This document shows positions 1 through 9,085 of a stretch of DNA of 64,000 nucleotides, piece after piece. Source of the stretch: Ecytonucleospora hepatopenaei (taxonomy: Eukaryota; Microsporidia; Enterocytozoonidae); NCBI GenBank assembly GCA_026692725.1, contig JAPMUG010000003.1, positions 281,075 through 345,074 of the forward strand. The letters are read 5' to 3'. The notes under the pieces are model-generated. The model worked only from the letters and a program-made list of their open reading frames with translations. It was not told the DNA's origin and ran no database searches. The translations under genes and the position numbers were made by a program. Within the stretch, counting starts at the first letter, position 1. Each line of letters starts with the position of its first letter.

Positions 1-100
1 ATATAAAACAGTTTAAAGTCAATTTAAAAAATATGTGAGATAATTTAAATTTAAAGGTTTAATAAAATATTTTAAAACCAAAATATGAATAATAAATATT

Positions 101-1909
101 TTATTCAAACTGCTCAATCAAACTTTTTTCTTCATCCGTAAATTTAGTAAATATTGGAACTACTTCTGATTTAATTTCTAATTTACTGTTTTTTATAAGA
201 TCTTCAAATGTTTTTGGGAATGTTTTGTGCAAATCAACAATCTTTGAAAGTTTTTCTGTTGATGAAGGAACAAAAGGTTCCATTGTTTGTCCAAGAAGTA
301 AAATTAAATTAAACGCAACGGAAAATCCACTGACCATGTTTTCTTTGTCCTGTTGAAGATTTTGTAAAAACCTATTTCCCACTGAACTCAATTCCAAAAC
401 CTTGTTAAGTCCTTCACGAAGGTGAATGGCATTCATTTCCTGTTTGTATTCAATAAAAAGGTTTTCTACTCTTTTATAAAATTGATCTACTTTTTCTTTA
501 AACTCCCCTGTGATATTTTTTTGCTCTTCTGAAATATTAACCTTTCTTTTTTCCAAGAATTTTAAGGTTCTGTTAATAAAATTTCCTAGATTTGAAATTA
601 ATTCTGAATCAACCAACTGTAAGAATTCTTTTGTTGAAAAATCTGTGTCTTTTACCTCCGGTCTTCTCTTTAGAAGGTAAAACCTCCACTTTGAACAGTC
701 TCCCATTGTATTTTCAATCAAATCCAGTCCAAAAATTCCAATTTTCTTAGACTTGGAAAATTTCCTTTTGTTATAGGTCAAGTACTCGGTCGAACTAATA
801 ACCGTTCTGTGATCCAAATCAAAATTCTTATTAATTTCATAATCACCAAATCCATTTGACTTTATTTCACCTATAAGACTTTTGTTTCCAGATAAGCTTA
901 ATTCTTCTAGTTTTTCAATAATTTCTCTCTGTTTTGGATTCTTCAACTTTTTAAGCTTATTTTCCTTCAGTGCATACAAAATGGAAGGAAAAGTTATTGA
1001 ATGAAATGGCACATTGTCTTTTCCCATAAATTGCACCCAGTCTGCCCCGTCCAAAAATTCTTCCACCTTTTTGTAATTTCCTAAGTATTGCATTAAAAAT
1101 GTTAAATACCCTATAGGAGCGTCAAACCACACATAAAAAACCAAATCGTCATAATCCTTAAGAGGAACCGGAACACCCCAATTATACTTAAGCTTACGTG
1201 TAAAACACCTTGGTTCTATATCCATGTTTAACCAATTCTTGTAAATATCCTTTGCATTTTCAGACCATCCATCTGTGTTTATATTTTCAACGTATTTCCT
1301 TAGCAAATCCAATCGTACAAATAAATGTTTTACTTTTCGCAGCTCTGGTGTGTTTCTGCACAACTTGCATTCAACATTTTTAAGTTCTTCAGGCTCAAAA
1401 GTATTGCCGCAATCATCACACTGGTCACCATTTGCCTGTGCTCCACATTTGCATGTTCCCTCCACGTATCTGTCTGCAAGATACTGCTCACATTTTGTAC
1501 AGTAAAACATTTTTATTTCCCTTTCTTCAAAATAATCAATTGTTTTTAAGAAAATTTCCTGTGTCAGTTTAATGTGCTGATCACAGTGCGTGTTTCCCCA
1601 AAAATCAAAATTTATGTCAAACCAGTCATACACCTTTTTATGCTTAACTCTGTTTTCAGCAGCAATTTCTTCCGGCTTCCTTTTTTGCTTCATCGCCTCC
1701 ATTTCCAAGGCCGTTCCAAACTCGTCTGTTCCACAAATGAAATTAAGGTCATACCCCATTCTCTTTCCAAATCTTGCGTAAACATCAGCACTTAGAAGTG
1801 ATCCAATGATATTTCCTAGGTGTGGATGGTTATTTACGTATGGCAATGCACTCGTTACAAAAATCTTTTTTGCTTTATTTTCTTTTATATTGCATGTTTC
1901 TTCTTTCAT
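101..1909 (-). CDS. MES1: Methionyl-tRNA synthetase, cytosolic
   Basis: Class I aminoacyl-tRNA synthetase charging tRNA-Met for initiation and elongation. The HIGH signature appears as HLGN at residues 30-33, and the KMSKS loop appears as FSKS in the second half (RKFSKSKK). The connective zinc-knuckle region carries several CxxC pairs at about residues 136-190. The 602-residue product has no C-terminal EMAP-II/tRNA-binding appendage, so it is a catalytic core plus anticodon-binding helical domain. The start is placed at the ATG at 1909 because a CCC triplet abuts it directly; the frame is open a little further upstream, but only through a TTG codon. The assignment is secure. Confidence 0.95.
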   Translation of the reverse strand: MKEETCNIKENKAKKIFVTSALPYVNNHPHLGNIIGSLLSADVYARFGKRMGYDLNFICGTDEFGTALEMEAMKQKRKPEEIAAENRVKHKKVYDWFDINFDFWGNTHCDQHIKLTQEIFLKTIDYFEEREIKMFYCTKCEQYLADRYVEGTCKCGAQANGDQCDDCGNTFEPEELKNVECKLCRNTPELRKVKHLFVRLDLLRKYVENINTDGWSENAKDIYKNWLNMDIEPRCFTRKLKYNWGVPVPLKDYDDLVFYVWFDAPIGYLTFLMQYLGNYKKVEEFLDGADWVQFMGKDNVPFHSITFPSILYALKENKLKKLKNPKQREIIEKLEELSLSGNKSLIGEIKSNGFGDYEINKNFDLDHRTVISSTEYLTYNKRKFSKSKKIGIFGLDLIENTMGDCSKWRFYLLKRRPEVKDTDFSTKEFLQLVDSELISNLGNFINRTLKFLEKRKVNISEEQKNITGEFKEKVDQFYKRVENLFIEYKQEMNAIHLREGLNKVLELSSVGNRFLQNLQQDKENMVSGFSVAFNLILLLGQTMEPFVPSSTEKLSKIVDLHKTFPKTFEDLIKNSKLEIKSEVVPIFTKFTDEEKSLIEQFE

Positions 1910-1912
1910 GGG
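1910..1912 (-). promoter_or_regulatory. CCC start-proximal motif of the MetRS gene
   Basis: A CCC triplet on the minus strand touches the ATG of the MetRS gene with no spacer. The same motif recurs ahead of about half the genes here, so it supports this start. Confidence 0.55.
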
Positions 1913-2116
1913 CAAAAAATCCTTAATAATTTATTTTGTTGATTTTTGATTTTATCACTAACTAATAAGTTTTGCATTTATTAAATTATTGATATTTCAT
2001 ATATAAGTTAAAAATAAAAATTAAAAATTAAAAAATACAATAATATATCAAAATTAAAAATCGATCATAAAAATAAATAATGTTAAATATATAAATATTT
2101 TAACTAAATAATTTAT

Positions 2117-2998
2117 TTAGGCTGTTTTTTTATTTTCCTTTAGTTTATCGTTCTTAATAAATACAATGGAAAGCGTTAACAAGATGCTTGCAACTGCAAA
2201 GAAAACAACTGGAAAGAACCATCCTCTTTCTGTAATGCCCCTTGTATCCAAAATAGAATATTTAGACCCATCATAAACTATAGGTGGTGATTGCGTAACA
2301 CTGCCTCTGGATGACAATAGATTTGTATTGTATCCCAACTCAAATACATGAGGCTCTTTATTTGAAGACAGACCCAGCTTGTCTAAATCAACTTCAATTT
2401 CTCTCATTTCAAGTTCGTCAAATGCCACCTGAATTAATGCAAAATCCTGGGGCTCTTTAAGCTTTTTTTCGTCTCCACCAAATGCCATTGGCCTATACTT
2501 TGGTACGCTTGCCTTTTTAACCCAATCATCGTAAGAAAGTTTTGAAAGATCCTCGTCGTTTTTTCCTTTCTTAATTTCTGGTCTTCCTTTTTTACTTGCC
2601 TCGTAGATTTCTTTATGTAAATCACTTGTAATCTTTTCATACTGCATTACTCCATCTTTTACACTCAACAATCCAAATATCTTTTGTAATGCATTTTGTC
2701 TTTTTTCTGTATCGTATTTCCCCGTAAAAATAGAATAATCTCCTGAAAATTTTTTTTCGGTTCCCATCGCTATTTTGCTTAAATCTTTACCACTTGATAA
2801 TCTATAAGAATCGAGTGTAAGAAATGCTGTTGTACTGTCTACCAGTGAAATTTTTAAAACATTTTTCTTTTTGTCAATCACGTATGTAGCTGTCTTTCCT
2901 GGTTGGTAATTTGATCCTTTTAAGTCACTTTTATATTTTGATTCGACTGGTTTCCATAAACACTCAACATTTAAAAAATACAAAAAGTTGCAAATCAT
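2117..2998 (-). CDS. Predicted type I membrane protein, unknown function
   Basis: The 293-residue protein is not recognised. The N-terminus is a short hydrophobic stretch ending near residue 14 that could act as a signal sequence. The long middle part is beta-strand-rich and charged. A clear transmembrane helix lies at about residues 262-283 (GWFFPVVFFAVASILL...), followed by a Lys-rich tail of about 10 residues. This topology suggests a luminal or extracellular domain anchored in the ER or plasma membrane. A CCCC run lies 2 nt upstream of the ATG and supports the start. No catalytic motif is visible. Confidence 0.8.
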   Translation of the reverse strand: MICNFLYFLNVECLWKPVESKYKSDLKGSNYQPGKTATYVIDKKKNVLKISLVDSTTAFLTLDSYRLSSGKDLSKIAMGTEKKFSGDYSIFTGKYDTEKRQNALQKIFGLLSVKDGVMQYEKITSDLHKEIYEASKKGRPEIKKGKNDEDLSKLSYDDWVKKASVPKYRPMAFGGDEKKLKEPQDFALIQVAFDELEMREIEVDLDKLGLSSNKEPHVFELGYNTNLLSSRGSVTQSPPIVYDGSKYSILDTRGITERGWFFPVVFFAVASILLTLSIVFIKNDKLKENKKTA

Positions 2999-3182
2999 AG
3001 GGGATAATTTTTTGAAAAATTTATAAAAATCAATTTATTATTGGTTGGTATTTAAATATAAATATTCAATTAAAATTAATATAATTTATCACATTTGAAG
3101 ATTTTTTTAATAATGATAGTGTTATAAGGTGATTATATTTTAAATACATTTTTAAGCTTAATATTTTATTTATTTTCTATTT

Positions 3183-3524
3183 ATGCAAACATTTATGAAA
3201 TTTTTAAAAATAAAAAATGAAAAATTACATATTTACATTGATGATTGTTTATCTACGCATGTAATTGACATAGAGGGTACCTTTTCAAGACCCAAAGGTG
3301 TTTTAATTCGTAACAATAAAATTTTTGTAAATAGAAATGACCTAAATATTACAAAAATCATATGCAAAAAATACTGCAGTTCAAAATTTTTAAAAGAAAC
3401 ACTCCCTGAAGTTTTTAATGAAAAATACATGGAATTTCTTAAAAACAAAAAAATTATTTTTGAAGTTCTTGTAAAAATATTTGGAGAAGATGAAGCAAAA
3501 ACATTTTTTTGTAAATTAATTTAA
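3183..3524 (+). CDS. Small hypothetical protein
   Basis: A 113-residue ORF in a gap between two minus-strand genes. It is basic and rich in Lys, Ile and Phe, with a predicted strand-rich N-terminal half and helical C-terminal half. No family is recognised. There is no CCC motif before the ATG, and an in-frame ATG at codon 5 is an alternative start. Coding probability rests on length against a strongly AT-rich background with frequent stops, and on varied amino-acid use that is not low complexity. Confidence 0.6.
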   Translation: MQTFMKFLKIKNEKLHIYIDDCLSTHVIDIEGTFSRPKGVLIRNNKIFVNRNDLNITKIICKKYCSSKFLKETLPEVFNEKYMEFLKNKKIIFEVLVKIFGEDEAKTFFCKLI

Positions 3525-3583
3525 CAAAAAACTATTAAATTTTAAAATACTTTTTAATCAGCAAATAAGTTAGCAATAAAAAA

Positions 3584-4411
3584 TCATGTATTTTTATTAT
3601 TTATCTTGTTTTTTAACACGTCATATGGTTCAAAATGTATTTTAGAAGGTTTCTTAAAATCAATGGATTTTTTATATTGCACTAATTCCTCTATAAATCT
3701 AAAAGAAGCCATTTTTGCTCCTAAAACTTCCTTTCCTTGATTTAAAATTTTAAAAGTATGCAATTTACTTTTTAAAAGTTCTTCCTTAGTCAAAATGTCC
3801 TGATGTGGTTTAAATTCGTGTAAATACATGCATTCACTGGTTCCATTTGCCCCTTGTACATTTCCTAAGTGATTTTGGCACGGAATATTTTTTATAAAAA
3901 ATGAGCAATATTTTGTGGTTCCAAAGGTGCACCGTATTGTTCTTCCTTCATAAACGGATTCATCAACATATCTAATAGCATTTTCTGCATCTTCCCCTCT
4001 AAAATACGTTATATATGCACATGCACTGTTGTTTTTTAACACATTTACAATAACCTTGTTTATTTTACCATACTGTCCAAAAAAATTATGTCTTCTAAGC
4101 ATTTCTTCTGTCATTTTTGGAGACAGTCCCACAATATACACCAAGTTTTTCTTAATAACCCTTATGGAAAGCAGTTCACTTTCTGTTTTTGTCAAATTGT
4201 TATTTACAATGGCATTGTGATTTCTACACTCAAAATTGGATTCTTCTAATTCTTTAACGGTTTTTGATGTTTTTACAGAAAAATTTTTCACCATATTCGA
4301 ATCTCCGTATTTAGAGATACCTTCGTCACTGGCTGATGCAAATGGTTTTTGATGCGTTTCTGATTTACTTTCGTATTTACCAGAGATTATACCATCATTA
4401 TTTTCCTTCAT
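3584..4411 (-). CDS. NOT4: NOT4-like RRM/C3H1 protein lacking the RING finger
   Basis: CCR4-NOT complex subunit homologue. An RRM follows the block RVIKKNLVYIVGLS (about residues 82-95), which matches the linker and first RRM strand of NOT4/CNOT4. Next comes the family's C3H1 knuckle (TTKYCSFFIKN...CMYLHE) with about 13 extra residues between its second and third cysteines, then the conserved TKEEL helix. NOT4 proteins normally begin with a C4C4 RING E3 domain. Here the first 80 residues have one cysteine and no RING. The start is supported by a CCC motif 7 nt upstream, and nothing RING-like is visible in the 206-bp upstream spacer. It probably keeps RNA or complex binding but not ubiquitin ligase activity. 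Confidence 0.85.
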   Translation of the reverse strand: MKENNDGIISGKYESKSETHQKPFASASDEGISKYGDSNMVKNFSVKTSKTVKELEESNFECRNHNAIVNNNLTKTESELLSIRVIKKNLVYIVGLSPKMTEEMLRRHNFFGQYGKINKVIVNVLKNNSACAYITYFRGEDAENAIRYVDESVYEGRTIRCTFGTTKYCSFFIKNIPCQNHLGNVQGANGTSECMYLHEFKPHQDILTKEELLKSKLHTFKILNQGKEVLGAKMASFRFIEELVQYKKSIDFKKPSKIHFEPYDVLKNKINNKNT

Positions 4412-4617
4412 AAAAATTGGGCAACAAAATTTTTAGATTTTTTTACCAAAATGAGAATAAAACGATTTTAAAAATTTTATAGACGGAATAAAAACATTTT
4501 AATAAATTTTATTACTTACATTTTATTAAGTAAAGTACATTTATATCAAACATACCATATAATAAACTATAAGCTTAATTTTTAACAATAAACAAACCTT
4601 ATAATTTTACCCTTAAA

Positions 4618-5301
4618 ATGTCTAACAACAAACAATATGCACCATACAACATATATGCGCCGGATGGAAATATTTTTCAATTAAAATATGCACATGCAGC
4701 TACTGAATTAGGAAATACAACAGTTGGTTTGACCAATGGACAGATTGCAGTTTTAATGGTTCATAAACCCAAAACAAACAAATATGCATTAGATTCATTG
4801 CATAAAATTACAAAAATAGGAAAAAATGGACTTTTTGCATTTTCTGGTGTTACAAATGATGGTATTAAATACATAGATTATTTACAGCACAACGTATTAG
4901 CTGAAAATATAACAAAAGATAGAGAAATACATCCTATTTATGTTTTTGATGATTTATGTTATGAAATGGCATATAATGCACTTTCCAATCAGAGATTATA
5001 CGGAGCATCAGGGATTCTCATATGCGAATTTGAAGGAAAACTTCACATTACGGAAGTTGTGCCTAATAGCAGTGTAATTGCTGTTAAAGGCACTTCTATT
5101 GGTGCCAGAAATCAATCCGCTAAAACAATTTTAAGCGTTCATGCAGATGATTTAGAAGAATTTGATGAAGGGAAATTAATAGAAACATGCCATAAAGCTC
5201 TTATAAATGCACATCCAGATGCAAAAGAACCTTTGGTCGGAGATCAGGTAGAATGTTATGTGGTAAAGGTAGGTGAAAAGCCACGTCAAATTGTTTTGTG
5301 A
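4618..5301 (+). CDS. PRE5: 20S proteasome alpha subunit, alpha6/PRE5-type
   Basis: Structural alpha-ring subunit of the 20S core particle. The N-terminal signature (YNIYAPDGNIFQLKYAHAA) is the alpha-subunit gate and H0 helix region, which marks alpha rather than catalytic beta subunits. RLYGASGILI and GTSIGARNQSAKT fit the alpha6 (PSMA1/PRE5) subtype best. Length is 227 residues, slightly short for the family. A CCC motif sits 5 nt before the ATG. It is divergent from the NOT4-like gene with 206 bp between starts. Proteasome identity is certain; the alpha6 subtype is likely. Confidence 0.92.
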   Translation: MSNNKQYAPYNIYAPDGNIFQLKYAHAATELGNTTVGLTNGQIAVLMVHKPKTNKYALDSLHKITKIGKNGLFAFSGVTNDGIKYIDYLQHNVLAENITKDREIHPIYVFDDLCYEMAYNALSNQRLYGASGILICEFEGKLHITEVVPNSSVIAVKGTSIGARNQSAKTILSVHADDLEEFDEGKLIETCHKALINAHPDAKEPLVGDQVECYVVKVGEKPRQIVL

Positions 5302-5371
5302 TCTTAAATTTATAATTTATTAGTGATATAAATTTATAAATTTACTGCTTCAAATTTAGTTAACATTATTT

Positions 5372-5506
5372 TTTATTTTTAATGTATTTAGGCAATTTTT
5401 TATTTTAATGTATTTAAGTAATTTTTTATTTTTAATATATTTAAGTAATTTTTTATTTTTAATATATTTAAGTAATTTTTTATTTTTAATGTATTTAAGT
5501 AATACC
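5372..5506. repeat. 27-bp tandem repeat, about 4.5 copies
   Basis: An AT-rich 27-bp unit of the type TATTTAAGTAATTTTTT... is repeated about 4.5 times with a few substitutions. It lies between the convergent ends of the PRE5 gene and the next minus-strand gene, so it may overlap 3' ends. Confidence 0.75.
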
Positions 5507-5536
5507 AAAGGTAAAAAATCTTATTTTATTTTAAAT

Positions 5537-6199
5537 TTATTGTTCATTTTCCCACTTTCCATCTGTTTCTAAATAATAGCAGTGTCTGTGTAAACATTCC
5601 TGGTTAATTTCCCTTGCAAATAACTTTAGACTCTTTGTGTAAATTCCTAAAATTTCTTCATTAAAATCGATTTTTCTTATTTTTTCACATTCTTCAGGCT
5701 TAAGGAAAAAAGATTCATCTGTTTCTTCATTAAAATATTCATTTCTAAATGTTTTTTCATTAAGAATTCTACATCCTTCATCCGCTGCTTGTGGGTTTTG
5801 TTTTTCTGAAACAAACTGTTGGTTGCTTGGATTAATTTGCATTTCTTCATGGTCTGTGTCTTCCACATGCAAACCATTAAGCTTTTTAAATTCTTCATCA
5901 AATGGATTTATGTGAGGAATACTTGACATTTTATTAGTTAGTGATTGTGACTCCATATTGTTAAAAAACTGATCTAAAACCAACAAACATCTCTGTGCTC
6001 CAATATAATAAACATCATCCTTTTTATCCGTTTGTAAAAAGACGTCAAAATATTTGCTTATAGTTTTGTGAATATCATGAGAACTGTTGACATCTGTTAT
6101 GCTATTTATAACTTCAATAAATTCTTTGTTTTCATCCGTGCAAAAAAGATTGTTGGTATCTGCATCTTTTATAACTTGAATAACTTTTTTTAAAAGCAT
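5537..6199 (-). CDS. Hypothetical protein
   Basis: A 220-residue acidic protein that I do not recognise. The N-terminal 80 residues look helical, residues about 90-165 are polar and low in hydrophobics (likely disordered), and the C-terminus is again helical with Cys/His residues (QECLHRHCYY). No signal peptide or membrane segment is seen. A CCC motif lies about 9 nt upstream of the ATG and supports both the start and expression. It is convergent with PRE5. Confidence 0.75.
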   Translation of the reverse strand: MLLKKVIQVIKDADTNNLFCTDENKEFIEVINSITDVNSSHDIHKTISKYFDVFLQTDKKDDVYYIGAQRCLLVLDQFFNNMESQSLTNKMSSIPHINPFDEEFKKLNGLHVEDTDHEEMQINPSNQQFVSEKQNPQAADEGCRILNEKTFRNEYFNEETDESFFLKPEECEKIRKIDFNEEILGIYTKSLKLFAREINQECLHRHCYYLETDGKWENEQ

Positions 6200-6373
6200 A
6201 AAAATACAGGGAAAAAATTAAGCTTAAAAATATTTATTTTTAGTAAATATTTTGAAAATTATCGACACATTATTTAAAAAATTATTTATTTTAACACATT
6301 TTTATCATTTATATTGACAAATAATTCAATGCATGCAAATAATAATTAAGTTTTATTTATAACTTTAAAAACT

Positions 6374-7426
6374 TTAAGGATGCTCCTCATAAAAAATTCT
6401 AAAAATATCTTTCCAAACTTTTAAGTCAGTAAATATTTGTAAATGTCCTAATTTCTCATAAAACAAAACATCTGCATGTTTGTTGTAATTTGCTAAGTCT
6501 TCTGTGTGTTTTGGACCTAAAATTACATCACTTAGTCCATGCATCAAAATTGGCTTTTTAACAAGCTTTAAATTTTCCCTGGTGTTGTATCTAAACAAAG
6601 AACTTAAAATTTTGTCATAAGTTGTAAATGTATCTTTAAAAATTTTGCTTAAAACATATTCCTGCCTTGCAATTTCAAGCGTAGAAAATGGTGCAAGTAA
6701 AAATACACACTTTGGCATTTCTGGTAAATAGCTACCGTCGAAAGGAATTTCTTTATGTTTAAATTCATCAAGATTTATTTTGCTTATTTTATTTTTAACC
6801 TTATTATTTTGGTATTCCTCCTCACTGGTAGAAAAATCATCTGATGATCCTGCATTCTCCTCAAACTCTATACTGTCCTCTGTATTTTTTATCGCTTCTA
6901 TTAAACTTGGTTGTTCTATTTTCTTATTTAATGCATATTTATACCTGAAATAATCTACGGTTAAAGCACATCCAAATGAATGACCAATGAAAGTGGTGTT
7001 TTTTACGCTATAATTTTTAAGCGTCCATTTAAAACCTGCATCTATATCCATTGCACATCCATTTTGTGTAAAAAGTGTTGTATTTTCTCCAAACATTCTA
7101 TAATCTACAATTACAAAAACTAGCGGTCTTTTTGCTAAAGAAAGAATTTTATCAATATCCATATATTCTACTGTCGAAAACCTTTCTAAACTTTTTCCAT
7201 GCATAAAAATAAATGCATCTGTTTCCAAAAGACTTTTGTTGCCCTCTTCTTTAAATTGTGCATGATTGTCGTAAACCATAGCACCTATTGTTTCTCCATC
7301 CTCTGTTTTGTAATATTTATTATTTTTAAAATTTTTATAAAAGTCTTTGTCCCGTCTAAAAGTTTCCGTTCCAAAAACAAGTTTTGTTGCAATGGATAAA
7401 ATTTCATCAAACTCTTTCTTTTTCAT
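6374..7426 (-). CDS. Alpha/beta-hydrolase family protein
   Basis: Serine hydrolase of unknown substrate. The fold is visible from an oxyanion HG (MHGK, about residues 75-78), the beta-strand VIVDYRMFG, the nucleophile elbow GHSFG at residues 148-152 (Ser150), a late acidic region (HGLSDVILG), and a terminal KLGHLQIF supplying the catalytic His. The arrangement resembles the ABHD12/13-like or acylglycerol-lipase-like class. An acidic insert at about residues 175-230 is probably disordered. The start is placed at the ATG at 7426, 2 nt downstream of a CCC motif, giving 350 residues. An upstream in-frame ATG at 7462 would add 12 residues and lacks the motif. Confidence 0.85.
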   Translation of the reverse strand: MKKKEFDEILSIATKLVFGTETFRRDKDFYKNFKNNKYYKTEDGETIGAMVYDNHAQFKEEGNKSLLETDAFIFMHGKSLERFSTVEYMDIDKILSLAKRPLVFVIVDYRMFGENTTLFTQNGCAMDIDAGFKWTLKNYSVKNTTFIGHSFGCALTVDYFRYKYALNKKIEQPSLIEAIKNTEDSIEFEENAGSSDDFSTSEEEYQNNKVKNKISKINLDEFKHKEIPFDGSYLPEMPKCVFLLAPFSTLEIARQEYVLSKIFKDTFTTYDKILSSLFRYNTRENLKLVKKPILMHGLSDVILGPKHTEDLANYNKHADVLFYEKLGHLQIFTDLKVWKDIFRIFYEEHP

Positions 7427-7428
7427 AA

Positions 7429-7431
7429 GGG
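7429..7431 (-). promoter_or_regulatory. CCC start-proximal motif of the hydrolase gene
   Basis: A minus-strand CCC 2 nt upstream of the ATG at 7426. It favours this internal ATG over the upstream ATG at 7462. Confidence 0.5.
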
Positions 7432-7493
7432 TAGAAATTATGTAAATATAATGATTTATCATTTAAATTAAAGCATACTTTACCATGTATAAA

Positions 7494-8012
7494 CTATCTA
7501 AATTTATTTAAATACAAAATTAAGCTTAAACTACAAATGCCAAACATTGTTACCATAACGATTCTAAACAGTTTGTTAAATTTACAGAAAAGTTTTTCTA
7601 TAAGGTTAAAACATTCTACTTCACATTTTCCTCCTTCGCAACATCCCAACTTTTCTCTAACAAACTTTTGGTTGATATTTGACAATATTTTGTATTTTAT
7701 TTCAACCCACTTGTTTATAAATTTCATAAAATCATCCACTCTTAGCAAAATAAGCAATACCATGTTCATAAAAATAACTGACCCTATTACATACAGTTTG
7801 TTACATTTTTTTGCCGTGTGTATTCCTAGCACTGCGGATAGAATACCCAGAGCAGATATAAAAATTAGAAGCAACAGGTTTGTGTATTTTAAGTTGAGAA
7901 CTGCATGTAAATTATCATAAACAATTGTTGAAACTATTAGAAGTGCTGAATTTCCTATTAACAATAATGCGTTTAACAAATAAAACAGAAAAAGCATGTA
8001 AAACACATGCAT
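7494..8012 (-). CDS. Tetraspanin-like four-helix membrane protein
   Basis: A 172-residue protein with four hydrophobic helices at about residues 5-31, 45-65, 73-91 and 148-168. A short loop joins helices 1 and 2, and a 56-residue loop lies before helix 4. That loop has a Cys-Cys pair at 124-125 followed by C130, C134 and C143. This layout resembles tetraspanins, whose large loop carries CCG plus further cysteines, but here the pair is followed by Glu and the loop is short. The tetraspanin label is an inference from topology. No CCC motif is seen before the start. Confidence 0.65.
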   Translation of the reverse strand: MHVFYMLFLFYLLNALLLIGNSALLIVSTIVYDNLHAVLNLKYTNLLLLIFISALGILSAVLGIHTAKKCNKLYVIGSVIFMNMVLLILLRVDDFMKFINKWVEIKYKILSNINQKFVREKLGCCEGGKCEVECFNLIEKLFCKFNKLFRIVMVTMFGICSLSLILYLNKFR

Positions 8013-8058
8013 TAAAATATAAACAAAACGTAAAACAAAACAAAGAAGGAAATATTGC

Positions 8059-8952
8059 TTAATATTTATTCATATATTCTTCAACTATTGTTACAACAGT
8101 ATAAGGTTCTATATATACATTTTCTAAGTTACCCAGAAAAAGCATAAAATCATCATAATTTTTGTGAGAGGTAAAAGTTTTAAGGTCCTCTTCAAAATAT
8201 TTTAAAATTGCAGCAGTAAAAAAATAAAAAACATCAAAACCATAAAATAAAAAGTAATCCCACACCTTGAGACGCAGACTTGAAAATCGAGTAAAATATG
8301 TCAAAAACCACTTAAAAATTACAAAATCAACGTCACACATGATATTTTTGTCCTTTTCAACAAAATATACCTTTTCAAACAATTTTCTATCAATTTCAAA
8401 CAAAGTTTGTTTTTGGTTACGTGAAATTTCAGGCATTAAAGAAAGTTTTTTGTCAAAAATTGATGTTTTTCTATTTCTGAAATAAATTGCATTTTTAAAA
8501 AGAATATATGCTGTATTTTTATCAAAAATGGTCAATATAAATGCACCGATATCACTCATTCCCTGGCAATAACCTATGTTTTTGTGTTCTTTAGCAAATT
8601 TTATTAGTAATTTTTCTAAATTTTCTTTTTTACCTTCGTCTTTAATTGTTCTTGCCACATCTACGCTTATCTGGTGAAATTCGTTTGTTTTATCTGTTTC
8701 TTTTTCATTATAAATATTTTTATTATCTGAATTATTTTGTATATTATCGTGTTTTATTTCGTTAAAATTATCTTCCAAGAGATTTTTCCAGTATTTTTCT
8801 CTATTTTTTTCAAAATCTACTTTTTGAAGCATTTTCTCTGCAATAATTTTATGTCTAAAACTATCTTTATCTGATTCTTTTGACATTATCTTTTCATCTA
8901 CTAATTTAACCTTGCTTTTTTGTTGTTTTTTTAATTTACAGAAAAAACACAT
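8059..8952 (-). CDS. TBC-domain Rab GTPase-activating protein
   Basis: A Rab-GAP controlling vesicle traffic. The 297-residue protein holds a TBC domain from about residue 90 with both catalytic fingers: the arginine finger motif IxxDxxRT at residues 95-102 (Arg101) and the glutamine finger YCQ at 128-130 in the hallmark GYCQGM. The remaining C-terminal helices (motifs around FVIFKWFLTYFTR and VWDYFLFYG) fit the second TBC subdomain. The N-terminus is Lys-rich with a short cysteine pair (CFFC). Intact fingers predict an active GAP; the Rab partner cannot be read. Confidence 0.9.
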   Translation of the reverse strand: MCFFCKLKKQQKSKVKLVDEKIMSKESDKDSFRHKIIAEKMLQKVDFEKNREKYWKNLLEDNFNEIKHDNIQNNSDNKNIYNEKETDKTNEFHQISVDVARTIKDEGKKENLEKLLIKFAKEHKNIGYCQGMSDIGAFILTIFDKNTAYILFKNAIYFRNRKTSIFDKKLSLMPEISRNQKQTLFEIDRKLFEKVYFVEKDKNIMCDVDFVIFKWFLTYFTRFSSLRLKVWDYFLFYGFDVFYFFTAAILKYFEEDLKTFTSHKNYDDFMLFLGNLENVYIEPYTVVTIVEEYMNKY

Positions 8953-9085
8953 GTTTTTTGTTTGTTTTTTATTTTAAACAAAAGTAAAACAAATGCAATA
9001 AGTCATGCTGTCATTCACTTTAATTTAAAATTTTGTAAAAACTGTCACTTATTAAAACAAACATGACAAAATTTACCCCACTCAA

